From assembly GCF_020194175.1 (NCBI RefSeq), contig NZ_JADYVX010000002.1, positions 310,001-374,000 on the forward strand: DNA of 64,000 nt, in the 5' to 3' direction. Position numbers and translations under genes: made by a program. This DNA comes from Bradyrhizobium sp. BRP22 (GTDB lineage Bacteria; Pseudomonadota; Alphaproteobacteria; Rhizobiales; Xanthobacteraceae). Below, piece after piece: positions 25,600-33,890 of this stretch. Every line of letters begins with the position of its first letter. The first letter of the stretch is position 1. The notes below the pieces were generated by a model. That model saw nothing but the letters and a program-made list of their open reading frames with translations, had not been told where the DNA came from and searched no databases.

Positions 25600-26484
25600 A
25601 TGCGTGTCTTTGTTACCGGCGCCACCGGATTCGTCGGCTTCGCCGTCGTCCACGAACTGATCGCTGCCGGCCATGGCGTGATCGGCCTCACCCGCTCGGA
25701 TGCGGGCGCAGCCGCCCTCACCGCCGCCGGCGCGGACGTGCATCGCGGATCGCTCGAAGATCTCGAAAGCCTGCGCAGCGGTGCGGCGGCTGCGGACGGC
25801 GTGATCCATCTGGCCTTCAACCACGACTTCTCGAAATTCATCGAGAACTGCGAGCTGGACCGCCGCGCCATCGAAGCGATCGGCAGTGCGCTCGAGGGCT
25901 CCGAACGTCCCCTGCTCGTCACCAGCGGCGTCGCGCTGCTGGCGCCGGGGCGCCTTGCGACCGAGCAAGATCCGCACCCCGCCACCTTCCCGCGCAAGTC
26001 GGAAGTCGCAGCGGACGAACTGGCCGCGCGCGGCGTGCGCGCCTCCGTCGTCCGTCTTCCGCCATCCACTCACGGCCAGGGCGATCACGGGTTCGTTCCG
26101 ATCCTGATCCGCATCGCACGGGAGACAGGCGTCTCCGCCTATGTCGGCGACGGCCTCAACCGCTGGCCCGCCGCGCATCGGCTCGATGCCGCCCGCGTCT
26201 ACCGCCTTGTGATCGAGCGCGGCGCGGCGGGAGGTCCGTTTCACGCGATCGCCGAAGAGGGTGTGCCGTTCAAGGCGATCGCGGAGGTGATCGGCCGTCG
26301 CCTGAACGTACCCGTCGTTTCCAAGTCCCCCGACGAGGCGGCCGGGCATTTCGGCTGGTTCGCACGGTTCGCCGGCATCGACGCCCCCACTTCCAGCACA
26401 CGAACCCGCGCGTTGCTCGGCTGGGAGCCGAAACAGCCGGAGCTGATCGCCGATCTCGACCAGCCCTATTATTTCGAGGGCTGA
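25600..26484 (+). CDS. Extended SDR (NAD-dependent epimerase/dehydratase family)
   Basis: 294 residues from the ATG at 25600. The frame is open much further upstream, but that part is antisense to the MmyB-type gene. [34 protein letters not shown] is the NAD(P)-binding start. The normal YxxxK is not obvious; the equivalent region reads [25 protein letters not shown]. Such atypical SDRs act as reductases or isomerases of unknown substrates, or as NmrA-like sensors. Divergent from its likely regulator. Confidence 0.82.
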   Translation: MRVFVTGATGFVGFAVVHELIAAGHGVIGLTRSDAGAAALTAAGADVHRGSLEDLESLRSGAAAADGVIHLAFNHDFSKFIENCELDRRAIEAIGSALEGSERPLLVTSGVALLAPGRLATEQDPHPATFPRKSEVAADELAARGVRASVVRLPPSTHGQGDHGFVPILIRIARETGVSAYVGDGLNRWPAAHRLDAARVYRLVIERGAAGGPFHAIAEEGVPFKAIAEVIGRRLNVPVVSKSPDEAAGHFGWFARFAGIDAPTSSTRTRALLGWEPKQPELIADLDQPYYFEG

Positions 26485-26542
26485 GTCGACCGCATCCAGC
26501 TCGGGATGATCCCCGTCGTCGCATCGATCAAGGCTCACGAAA

Positions 26543-26632
26543 CTATTCCGCGAGATAAATCCCCGCTTCCGGATTGTTGCCGTCGGGATCGAACAGAAAT
26601 GCGCAATAGTCTTGCACGACGATTGCCACCGC
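26543..26632 (-). pseudogene. Decayed C-terminal fragment of a VOC/glyoxalase-family gene
   Basis: The minus strand reads DYCAFLFDPDGNNPEAGIYL plus a stop at 26543. This is the last strand of VOC-family proteins (F-x-DPDGN-x-x-E). An in-frame TGA at 26633-26635 lies immediately upstream and no other VOC sequence follows, so only about 29 codons survive. Confidence 0.55.
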
Positions 26633-26803
26633 TCACAGTGGTAATGGCGACAAGCATCTTCGCGGCGCCGCAAGTCGTGTTCGCCGCCACAAGTGAAGTT
26701 TCTTTGACTTGCCTCAACGCGGGCAGGTGCGATTTCCGGCATTGGATCGAAAACGGTCGCCTTCGAGGCGGGTCGGTGGCCTTGTTTCACGGGGAGCAGA
26801 GGC

Positions 26804-27403
26804 ATGAGCACTTTCTGGAAAGGTTTGCTCATCGCGGTGACGTTCATCTTCGTGGTAACCGGCGGATCGCTGATATGGTTGCAATGGCGGCTCGATCAGG
26901 AGACGGTGACACCACTTGCGATCGCCAATCCAAACGGAACGTCCGGTAAGGCGCTGATCGTCTACCAGCCAGGACTCAGCAGCTTTCCGAAAAAAGTGAT
27001 AGCAGCATTCGCCGAAGGGCTCGTCGCTTCCGGTTGGCAGGTCTGGACCACGACGGCGAGTAGTCAGGCACCCGCCGCGGTCGCGAGCTACGATCTCATC
27101 GTCCTCGGTTCGCCCGTTTATGCCGACGCGCCGGGAAAGGCGCTTGCCCGCTATATCGAGCGGGTGGCGGATTTCGGCAGAAGGCCCGTCGTGATCCTTT
27201 TGATGGCCGCCCGCGGTGCCGAGCATGCGATCAAGCTCACGGAGCAGATGGTGGCCAAAGCTTCCGGCCGCCGGGTTCTCAGTCTCGGGCTCACGACGAT
27301 GAAGCCAAATGACGAAGCAAACAAATATACCGGCTCCAACACCCACAGAGCGATCCAGATCGCCCGCGACACCGGACGCGCTCTGCAGCCCGCGATCCAC
27401 TAG
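26804..27403 (+). CDS. Membrane-anchored flavodoxin-like protein
   Basis: 199 residues. Residues 5-27 are a single membrane helix (WKGLLIAVTFIFVVTGGSLIWLQW). The rest is a flavodoxin-like domain: KALIVYQPGLSSFPKKVIAAFAEGL is the FMN-phosphate loop, YDLIVLGSPVYADAPGKALARYI is the second flavin-binding segment, and RRPVVILLMAARGAE follows. It should sit in the inner membrane and shuttle electrons or bind FMN. Its stop is followed after one base by the CDP-alcohol phosphatidyltransferase start, so the two proteins are co-produced. Confidence 0.7.
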   Translation: MSTFWKGLLIAVTFIFVVTGGSLIWLQWRLDQETVTPLAIANPNGTSGKALIVYQPGLSSFPKKVIAAFAEGLVASGWQVWTTTASSQAPAAVASYDLIVLGSPVYADAPGKALARYIERVADFGRRPVVILLMAARGAEHAIKLTEQMVAKASGRRVLSLGLTTMKPNDEANKYTGSNTHRAIQIARDTGRALQPAIH

Positions 27404-27404
27404 C

Positions 27405-27959
27405 ATGGTAACCGGGCAGTTCGCTGCTGGCGGCGGCGGTTCGCTCACGCTTGAACTGTTGCGGCTGCTGCCGCAGTTTCTCACCGGACTGCGGCTCGTC
27501 AGCGCGCTACTCCTATGGTGGCTGGTGACGAGCCTCGAGTTTCAATCAGCGCTTATCTGTCTCGGCTTCGCCATACTCTCGGATGCTGTCGATGGATCGC
27601 TGGTCCGGCGATTTGGCGTACCATCGCGAGCAGGCGCCTATTTCGATGCGACTGCTGACTTCGCGGTCGTCGCGGCGGCGTTTTCGGCCTTCGCCCACCT
27701 TGAGATCTATCCGACGTGGCTGGTCGCCCTGATAGCTCTTGCCTTTCTCGTGTTCATCCTGTCCTCGATTGTGACGCCGATGATCTATGATCCGATCGGC
27801 CGCCATATCGGTGGCATCCTTTTCGTCGCCACCGCTGCCACCCTGCTGCTGCACGATTTTCTCGTGCAGAGCGTGATCCTGTCGGTGGCGACCGGGTCGC
27901 TTGGCATGACGCTCGGCGCTCGCACGGCTTATGTGCTGGCGGCCTATCGGCACCTCTGA
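27405..27959 (+). CDS. CDP-alcohol phosphatidyltransferase family protein
   Basis: 184 residues from the ATG at 27405, one base after the preceding TAG. The active-site motif DxxDGxxARx8GxxxDxxxD is seen as SDAVDGSLVRRFGVPSRAG followed by AYFDATADF, with Val in place of Ala and all four Asp present. Five to six membrane helices surround it. The family joins a CDP-linked lipid to an alcohol headgroup (phosphatidylglycerol, cardiolipin, inositol or choline lipids). The acceptor cannot be predicted. Its coupling to a flavodoxin-like gene is unusual. Confidence 0.75.
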   Translation: MVTGQFAAGGGGSLTLELLRLLPQFLTGLRLVSALLLWWLVTSLEFQSALICLGFAILSDAVDGSLVRRFGVPSRAGAYFDATADFAVVAAAFSAFAHLEIYPTWLVALIALAFLVFILSSIVTPMIYDPIGRHIGGILFVATAATLLLHDFLVQSVILSVATGSLGMTLGARTAYVLAAYRHL

Positions 27960-27995
27960 TCCACTTGCTCACTTCGCCAAGCCCGTTTGCCGCAG

Positions 27996-28085
27996 GCGCA
28001 GCACATCACAAAAGCCTGTGATTATGGGTCCCCGGGCCCGGCTACTCAAGGCTTCGTCGCGGCGCGCAAGCCCCGGGACGACGTG
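27996..28085. repeat. Dispersed intergenic repeat, copy A
   Basis: GCACATCAC, then AAGCCTG and TTATGGGTCCC, followed by a CCCGGG-rich end, matches the element at 52457-52507 in the same order. Non-coding repeat between convergent genes. Confidence 0.6.
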
Positions 28086-28334
28086 GGGAGAGGTCTGATT
28101 CAAATGTCAAACAGCAGTGGGGACGTGAATCCGCATTCTCGCGGCATGTCGTGCCCGAGGCTTGCGTCACTTTTCACCCTCTCATCGAAGTGAGGGCGCA
28201 GGGAAAGCCGGGTGCCGGTTGCACCCGTGGGCCCCGTGCAACAAAAAGCACGGGGGTAGGACCACAGGTCAACCGGAGCAACACCGGCTTTCCCTGCCCG
28301 TCGGGCTGCTATGTCGCACCCAGAGCATCCACAT

Positions 28335-28412
28335 CGTCATTGCGAGCGGAGCGAAGCAATCCATAGTGCCGCAAGTGGAGGAATGGATTGCTTCGCTGCG
28401 CTCGCAATGACG
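28335..28412. repeat. Long palindromic repeat (30-bp arms)
   Basis: The arms 28335-28364 and 28383-28412 are reverse complements with one mismatch, around an 18-base loop. The outer end is CGTCATTGCGAGCG. This is a common Bradyrhizobium-type dispersed element and can form a strong hairpin in RNA. Confidence 0.8.
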
Positions 28413-28438
28413 GCGGTGGTCGCTTGACGGGTACACTG

Positions 28439-28477
28439 TCATTCCGGGGCGTCCGAAGGACGAGCCCGGAATCCATT
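28439..28477. repeat. Dispersed repeat of the GTCATTCCGGGG type
   Basis: GTCATTCCGGGGC followed by GAGCCCGGAATCC. The same outer sequence recurs at 46536-46620. The whole stretch 27960-28591 contains these repeats and no gene I can support. Confidence 0.55.
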
Positions 28478-28591
28478 TCGCCGCCGGTGCCTGCGAAGAC
28501 GTCTTTCGGTCACGATATTTGACGGCCCTATCCCGAAAATCGAGCCGCCAAACGTCAACCGTCTTTGGCAGAACCGGTTTTGCTGTCTCCG

Positions 28592-29215
28592 CTATGCCTT
28601 GGCAGCGTCACGCTCAGCGTGCTTGATCCCTGCGCCACGACGAAGCAGGTCGAACGCCATGATGTGGCTCGCACCTGAAATGCCGACGCCGTAGAGCGGG
28701 ATCAGCGCCATCGGCAGCGTCTGGATGCCCGACATGCGGGGGTCGTTGAGGAGGAAGAAAGTCAGCCCCGTACCGACTGCCACAACGAGATCAGCGAACC
28801 CAAAGATGTGGACGGCCAAATAACGGTTGCGACTCTCGGGCAGCAGGATGACGCCAAGGGCCAGAAACCCCGTGATGAGGTCGCCCCATCCCGCGTTCTG
28901 AACAAAGGATTGCGGGAGCAGGTTGTGCGCGCCGTACCAGAAAATGACCAACGCGGCCCCGATACGCCAGATCTGAAATGCCGTGAGCGGCCGCAGCCCG
29001 ATCGCTTCGACGTACGAACGGAAGCCATCGGATACTGCGTAGATAGCGACGGGCACCACGATGCCCAGCACAATTATGGGACCGAGCAACAGCGGGTAGA
29101 TCGCGCCATAGAGTCCCGCCTCGGCGGCAACGGCGACGGCTAATCCCCAGATGGCCAGTACAGTCAGCAGGACGCGCGTCCCGCGGCGCTTCCGGATCTC
29201 AATTTCGCGATCCAT
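28592..29215 (-). CDS. Integral membrane protein of unknown function
   Basis: 207 residues with about six membrane helices (VLLTVLAIWGLAVAVAAEAGLYGAIYPLLLGPIIVLGIVVPVAIYAV, IGAALVIFWYGAHNLLP, LITGFLALGVILLP, FADLVVAVGTGLTFFLL, LPMALIPLYGVGISGASHIMAFDLL). The ATG has GGAG 9 bases upstream. I do not recognise a named family. It diverges from the LysR gene at 29310, so that LysR protein may control it. Confidence 0.7.
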   Translation of the reverse strand: MDREIEIRKRRGTRVLLTVLAIWGLAVAVAAEAGLYGAIYPLLLGPIIVLGIVVPVAIYAVSDGFRSYVEAIGLRPLTAFQIWRIGAALVIFWYGAHNLLPQSFVQNAGWGDLITGFLALGVILLPESRNRYLAVHIFGFADLVVAVGTGLTFFLLNDPRMSGIQTLPMALIPLYGVGISGASHIMAFDLLRRGAGIKHAERDAAKA

Positions 29216-29309
29216 GAGATAATCTCCATATTTTGTCTCGGCAGATTGACTGAATGGAGAAATACGAGCGCTTCCGGCACGCGACTATCCGCGATAATGT
29301 CGATGAGCC

Positions 29310-30284
29310 ATGAAGCAGAACTTCACAGTCAGGCACGGCGCGCTCGACGGCGTGGAGGCGTTCCTCAGCGTTGCCCAGCACCGCAACTTTCGCAAAGCGG
29401 CCGCGGAACTCGGGGTAACGCCCTCGGCGATCAGCCAGGCCGTACGCGCGCTGGAGGCGCGTGTCGGTGCGGTGCTCTTCGTCCGCACCACGCGCAGCGT
29501 CGGTCTGACCGAAGCCGGCGAGCGGTTCATTTCGCGCGCGAAGCCCGCCTTCGAGGAGCTCGTCGCGGCGAGCCGGGTCGCACATGAACTAGGTCAACGG
29601 CCGGCTGGACTGTTGCGCCTCTCAGTGCCGCCCGCGGTGGTGCCGCTTCTGTTGGAGCCGCTGATCGCATCCTTCTGCCGGACCTATCCCGAGGTCGAAG
29701 TGGAGATCGCCGCAAGCGGGGAGCTTGTCGACCTTGCGGCCGAAGGGTTTGATGCAGGCATCCGGCTGGGCCAGTTCATCGCTGCCGATATGGTCACGGT
29801 GCGGCTGACGCCGCCCTTCCCGCTGGTGGTCGTCGGCAGCCCCGAATATCTGCGGCGCCGGAAACGGCCGGAACGTATCGACGATCTGCGAGATCACGCC
29901 TGCCTGCGCATGCGCCGTTCAAACGGGGCGATTGCGCCCTGGCCCTTTGTTGACGGCGGCAGGACGGTGGAGGCGATCGTGTCGGGGCCGCTGATCGCGC
30001 ACGACTACCCCACGCTGCTTAAAACGGCGATACAAGGCTTGGGGCTCGCGCAGGTCCCCGGCCCGCTTGCCAAAGCGGCTATTGCTGAAGGCCGATTGCA
30101 AGCGCTGCTAACGCCCTTCGCGGCAACCGCGCCCGGGGTCTTTCTGTACTATCCAGGGAGACGTCAGGTCTTGCCGAAACTACGTGCTTTTATCGAGCAC
30201 GTGAAGAGCGAGAGCGCCGATGCGCCCCGCATCAGTAGAAGTGCCAAAAGGGTCCGCAAGCATCGCGGCGCAAACGGTTCTTGA
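29310..30284 (+). CDS. LysR-family transcriptional regulator
   Basis: 324 residues. Helix-turn-helix GVEAFLSVAQHRNFRKAAAELGVTPSAISQAVRALEARVGAVLFVRTTRSVGLTEAG, then the effector domain (LLRLSVPPAVVPLLLEPLIASF, AAEGFDAGIRLGQF). Two extra basic C-terminal patches (SRSAKRVRKHRG) are present. It is divergent from the membrane protein at 28592-29215, with 94 bases between starts, the usual LysR-target layout. Confidence 0.88.
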   Translation: MKQNFTVRHGALDGVEAFLSVAQHRNFRKAAAELGVTPSAISQAVRALEARVGAVLFVRTTRSVGLTEAGERFISRAKPAFEELVAASRVAHELGQRPAGLLRLSVPPAVVPLLLEPLIASFCRTYPEVEVEIAASGELVDLAAEGFDAGIRLGQFIAADMVTVRLTPPFPLVVVGSPEYLRRRKRPERIDDLRDHACLRMRRSNGAIAPWPFVDGGRTVEAIVSGPLIAHDYPTLLKTAIQGLGLAQVPGPLAKAAIAEGRLQALLTPFAATAPGVFLYYPGRRQVLPKLRAFIEHVKSESADAPRISRSAKRVRKHRGANGS

Positions 30285-30325
30285 TTTAAGAGTCCTCTGC
30301 ACAACTACGAGCGCAATTTTGCTGA

Positions 30326-30931
30326 TTACGATGCCGCACCGGTCTTGCCGGTTGCGGCTTCGTTCAATGCATCTCCCGCCTTCTGATTGGCTCGATCGAA
30401 AGCCTTCCGCGACTCGGTCAAGGCTGCGCTCAGTGAGGACCAGGTTTCGCTGCCCACCTGCTTCAGCTTCTCGAAGCGCGCCTCAGCTTCCGTCGCGTCA
30501 GCCTTCATCTGCTTGACAGCCGCATCGACGTCGGCGCGCTTCGCGGCTGCAATCTTAGCAGCTTCGCTGCTGAAAGCGTCTGCCGCCGCCCGCCACGCCT
30601 TGAGCTGAGCGGCGACGGCGTCGCCGAACGTGGCCTGCTGTTGCTCGACCTGCTTGCTGATCGTGTCGAAATACGCCTTGACCTTCGTTTCGAAGCCCTG
30701 CCACTGCGCTTCCAGTTGCTCCTTGCTGGCTTGCAAGGCGGCCTCGCCCGCCTGAGCCTGAACCTTGGCTTTGGATTGAAAGTCGTCGCGCTGCTTCTTC
30801 ATTTCGGCGATCAGTTGATCGGCCTTCGCCTGTCCTGCTTTGGCCTCCAGAGACGCCAACATGGCGTCCATCTCGTCAATTCGCTGCTTGGTCCAATTCA
30901 GGTACACATGCATACTGCTTTGCTCTGGCAT
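30326..30931 (-). CDS. Coiled-coil, phasin-like protein
   Basis: 201 residues from the ATG at 30931, preceded by GGAGG. Almost entirely helical with long Ala/Gln/Lys/Glu heptads (MLASLEAKAGQAKADQLIAEMKKQRDDF, QLKAWRAAADAFSSEAAKIAAAKRADVDAAVKQ). No signal peptide or membrane helix. The composition resembles phasins or ApoL/Tropomyosin-like granule proteins, but I saw no diagnostic phasin motif. Function uncertain; it could coat polyhydroxyalkanoate granules or act as a stress scaffold. Confidence 0.6.
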   Translation of the reverse strand: MPEQSSMHVYLNWTKQRIDEMDAMLASLEAKAGQAKADQLIAEMKKQRDDFQSKAKVQAQAGEAALQASKEQLEAQWQGFETKVKAYFDTISKQVEQQQATFGDAVAAQLKAWRAAADAFSSEAAKIAAAKRADVDAAVKQMKADATEAEARFEKLKQVGSETWSSLSAALTESRKAFDRANQKAGDALNEAATGKTGAAS

Positions 30932-31066
30932 GATCCCCTCCAATATTTATTTTAGATTCGGATGATCAATGGCACTGCGCGTTGATTTAGATCAAGCGGT
31001 CAGCTTGTTCGCATGGTTCATGTCGATGATTGCGTCCGCCACGCGTCGCCGGCGACCTGCCGCACG

Positions 31067-31963
31067 TCAGTCGCGCGATATGGACAGTCCCGCGAGAAGC
31101 GGCGCGTACGCGGCGAGCCTGCGGGATACGAATTCGGTGAAGAGCCGCACGCGCTTCGTCTTGCGCGTCTCCCCCTGTGTGAGAAGCCAGAGCGTTCCGT
31201 ACATGTGCAGGTCAATGCCCGGCGCCCTCACCAGTAGGGGGTCGGCATCTCCGACGAAGCACGGCAGTTTCGTCATCCCGATCCCTTGTCGCGCCGCAAC
31301 GAGCTGCGCCTCCGCGTCGGGCGTCCTGAACGGAACCTCGGTGACGCGAACCTCTCCCTCACGGGCCCAATTCGGGAGCCCATGATTGTCTATGACGATC
31401 CACCGGATGGGATCAGGCGCGCCCGCACGCCACGCGGCCAGCCGATCGCGGGACATGTAGACGCCGCCGAACAGCTCCGGCCCCTTCAGGCCGTGAAGAT
31501 TGAGCGGCAGGGTCTTGCGGTCGGAGACGATGCGGATCGCGACATCGGCCTCCCGGTTGGTCAGATTGGCCGGCTCGCCGGACGACAGGATTTCCATCTC
31601 GATGTCCGGATGCATGCGCGCGAAATCGGCGAAGTCCGGCATGAGCAGGTGTGTCGGGAAGAACGGCGGCAGCGTCACCCGCAGAAGCCCGCTCGCGCTC
31701 TGGTCGCGCCCGAAGACGCGCGTCTCCAGTAAGTGCGACGACGCTTCCATTTGATCCGCGAACTCGAGGACCTCCTCGCCCGCAGCCGTCAGGCGGTAGC
31801 CCGAAGGCAGCTTTTCGAACATGTGCACCCCGAGGCGCTCCTCAAGCTGGGCGATGCGTCGCAGCACGGTCGAGTGGTTCACCCCGAGGCGCTCGGCGGC
31901 GGCCCGCACCGAGCCTCCGCGCGCGACGGCCAGAAAGTAGCGAACGTCATCCCAGTCGATCAT
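31067..31963 (-). CDS. LysR-family transcriptional regulator
   Basis: 298 residues from the ATG at 31963 (MIDWDDVRYFLAVARGGSVRAAAERLGVNHSTVLRRIAQLEERLG). The effector domain includes LLRVTLPPFFPTHLLMPDFADFARMHPDIEMEI and TNREADVAIRI. The frame is open upstream to 32059, but that part lacks the family pattern. It diverges from the SDR/F420-type gene pair at 32254-33604 and is its likely regulator. Confidence 0.88.
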   Translation of the reverse strand: MIDWDDVRYFLAVARGGSVRAAAERLGVNHSTVLRRIAQLEERLGVHMFEKLPSGYRLTAAGEEVLEFADQMEASSHLLETRVFGRDQSASGLLRVTLPPFFPTHLLMPDFADFARMHPDIEMEILSSGEPANLTNREADVAIRIVSDRKTLPLNLHGLKGPELFGGVYMSRDRLAAWRAGAPDPIRWIVIDNHGLPNWAREGEVRVTEVPFRTPDAEAQLVAARQGIGMTKLPCFVGDADPLLVRAPGIDLHMYGTLWLLTQGETRKTKRVRLFTEFVSRRLAAYAPLLAGLSISRD

Positions 31964-32198
31964 GGTGCAATCCCGCACAGCGGGGCTTGCCTTCCAAAGC
32001 CCGAGTCCAACACCATCGAACATCCTCTCGAATGTGGGGTAGCACGGCCGGGTGATCACTGCCTATGCCGACAAGCACGGCCCAATTCCGAGCGGCGGGC
32101 ACCGATCGCGGCTGGCGTCGGTCGTTCAGCCGGATCGATTTCGCACCACCGATGTGCGCGCTTCCGCACTCAACGCCTGACACCGGCAGACCCATTTC

Positions 32199-32218
32199 GG
32201 AGGTCTCGGGGAACCTCC
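32199..32218. promoter_or_regulatory. 6-8-6 inverted repeat upstream of the SDR gene
   Basis: GGAGGT (32199-32204) and ACCTCC (32213-32218) around an 8-base spacer, 36 bases before the SDR start and in the LysR/SDR divergent region. Could be a LysR site or chance. Confidence 0.35.
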
Positions 32219-32253
32219 CCGATCAGCCAAAGACGGAGTCTGAAGGAAAAGTC

Positions 32254-32988
32254 ATGAGAAAGCTTGAGGGTAAGGTTGCAGTCATCACGGGTGGATCGAG
32301 CGGCATGGCGCTGGCGAGCGCCAAGCGGTTCGTTGAAGAAGGCGCTTATGTTTTCATCACGGGCCGGAGGCAGGAGACGCTCGACGAGGCCGTCAAGCTG
32401 ATTGGCCGGAACGTGACCGGCGTGCGCGGCGACGCGTCCAATCTCGACGATCTCGACCGCCTGTTCGATACGGTCAAGCGGAAAAAGGGCAAGATCGACA
32501 TCCTGTATGCGAGCGCCGGCACGGGCGAAGCCGTCCCACTGGGCGAGATTACCGAGCAGCATTTCGACGCGACCTTCGACCTGAACGCGCGCGGCACGCT
32601 GTTTACGGTCCAGAAGGCGTTGCCGCTGTTCAACGATGGCGGATCGATCTTCATGACCGGGTCAGTTGCTTCGATCAAAGGTTTTCCTGGTTACAGCGTG
32701 TATGCGGCGAGCAAGGCGGCGCTGCACGCATTCGCACGCGGGTGGCTCAACGAACTGAAGGGCAGGAATATCCGGGTGAACGTGCTGCACCCGGGGCCGA
32801 TCGCCACACCGATGCAGGACCAAGTTCTCGACGAGGCGGCGAAGCGGATGTTCGAATCCCTGATCCCGCGGGGAAAGATGGGTCGTCCCGAGGAAATTGC
32901 GGCGGTCGCGGTGTTTCTTGCCTCTGACGATTCCAGCTTCGTGAATGGGTTGGAGTTGTCCGTCGACGGCGGCTTCTCGGCCATCTGA
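32254..32988 (+). CDS. Classical SDR oxidoreductase
   Basis: 244 residues from the ATG at 32254. MRKLEGKVAVITGGSSGMALASAKRF is the cofactor site, with the last Gly of TGxxxGxG replaced by Ala. ASAG, SGS-like TGSVASIKGFPG and the catalytic YAASK are present, as is the C-terminal NGLELSVDGGFSAI. It reduces a ketone or oxidises an alcohol with NAD(P)H. It is followed after 16 bases by the F420-reductase-like gene, so the pair forms an operon under the divergent LysR. Confidence 0.88.
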   Translation: MRKLEGKVAVITGGSSGMALASAKRFVEEGAYVFITGRRQETLDEAVKLIGRNVTGVRGDASNLDDLDRLFDTVKRKKGKIDILYASAGTGEAVPLGEITEQHFDATFDLNARGTLFTVQKALPLFNDGGSIFMTGSVASIKGFPGYSVYAASKAALHAFARGWLNELKGRNIRVNVLHPGPIATPMQDQVLDEAAKRMFESLIPRGKMGRPEEIAAVAVFLASDDSSFVNGLELSVDGGFSAI

Positions 32989-33004
32989 AAATCGGAGAAG
33001 CATT

Positions 33005-33604
33005 ATGAGCTACGCGATTATAGGGTTCGGTAAGATAGGCCAGGCCCTCGCCCATGCCTTCGCCCGTAAAAACATCGACGTGACCGTCGCGAGCCGCCGG
33101 CCGCCCGAGGCGTTGGCGCCGCAGGCTCGGGCGATTGGCCCCACGGTCGTCGCCAAGTCGCTGCGCCAAGCACTCGAGGCCGATACAATCATCTTGGCGG
33201 TCCCGTTCGGGGAGCATCGCGAGGTTGCGAAGGCCCTGCCGAATTGGAAAGGCAAGACGGTCATCGACGCGATGAATGCGTTGCTTCCCCCTGAGGAGCT
33301 GGACGGTCTCCCGTCCTCTGCCTTCGTCGCAAAGGCGTTCACCGGCGCCAAGCTCGTGAAAGCTTTCAATCACCTGATTGCGGCCACCCTGGCTGCCGAT
33401 CCGATCGTCGAAGGCGGCCACCGGGTCGTCTTTCTATCTGGTGACGACGAGGAGGCGATCGCTCCCGTGGCGGCCTTGGCCAAACAGCTCGGGTTCGCAC
33501 CCGTCAAGCTAGGAAAGCTCAACGAGGGTGGCGCGCTGGTGCACGGACGCGGCCGCATTTGGGGCCAACTCATCTTCCAGGATTTGTTCAAGAAGGAGCA
33601 GTAA
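33005..33604 (+). CDS. NADPH-dependent F420-reductase-like oxidoreductase
   Basis: 199 residues. The N-terminus SYAIIGFGKIGQALAHAFARKNIDVTVASRRPPEAL is a Rossmann NADP site of the F420:NADP oxidoreductase family (GxGxxG followed by SRR). VIDAMNALLPP, KAFNHLIAATLAADP and VVFLSGDDEEAIAPVAALAKQLGF are also family features. In rhizobia such proteins usually act without F420, and the substrate is unknown. Second gene of the SDR operon. Confidence 0.82.
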   Translation: MSYAIIGFGKIGQALAHAFARKNIDVTVASRRPPEALAPQARAIGPTVVAKSLRQALEADTIILAVPFGEHREVAKALPNWKGKTVIDAMNALLPPEELDGLPSSAFVAKAFTGAKLVKAFNHLIAATLAADPIVEGGHRVVFLSGDDEEAIAPVAALAKQLGFAPVKLGKLNEGGALVHGRGRIWGQLIFQDLFKKEQ

Positions 33605-33890
33605 TCGGCGTATCGGCGCCGTTCGAAGAGCGGGGAGACGCTGACGGAGCGGCAGATCTGCGGGCCGCTTAGACTCTGTCGACTACTATCTATAGCCTAG
33701 GATTCGCCCGAGCGTCCTTCGGCTATCGATACTACTCCACGGCACTCCCCCTCTATTGTTCAAGGCCAGCGCAACCGACGATCAGATCGCCTTCTTCTTC
33801 GCTGGCGCCGACTATCCCAGAAATCACCGCCACGACAAATCGCCGAGTAGAGGCACGGGCGTGATGTCCATTTTGACGCCCCTCCTCTGC

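Noticed and set aside
27960..28591. CRISPR-like repeat array
   Set aside because: The repeats here are three different palindromic elements, not regular direct repeats with spacers.
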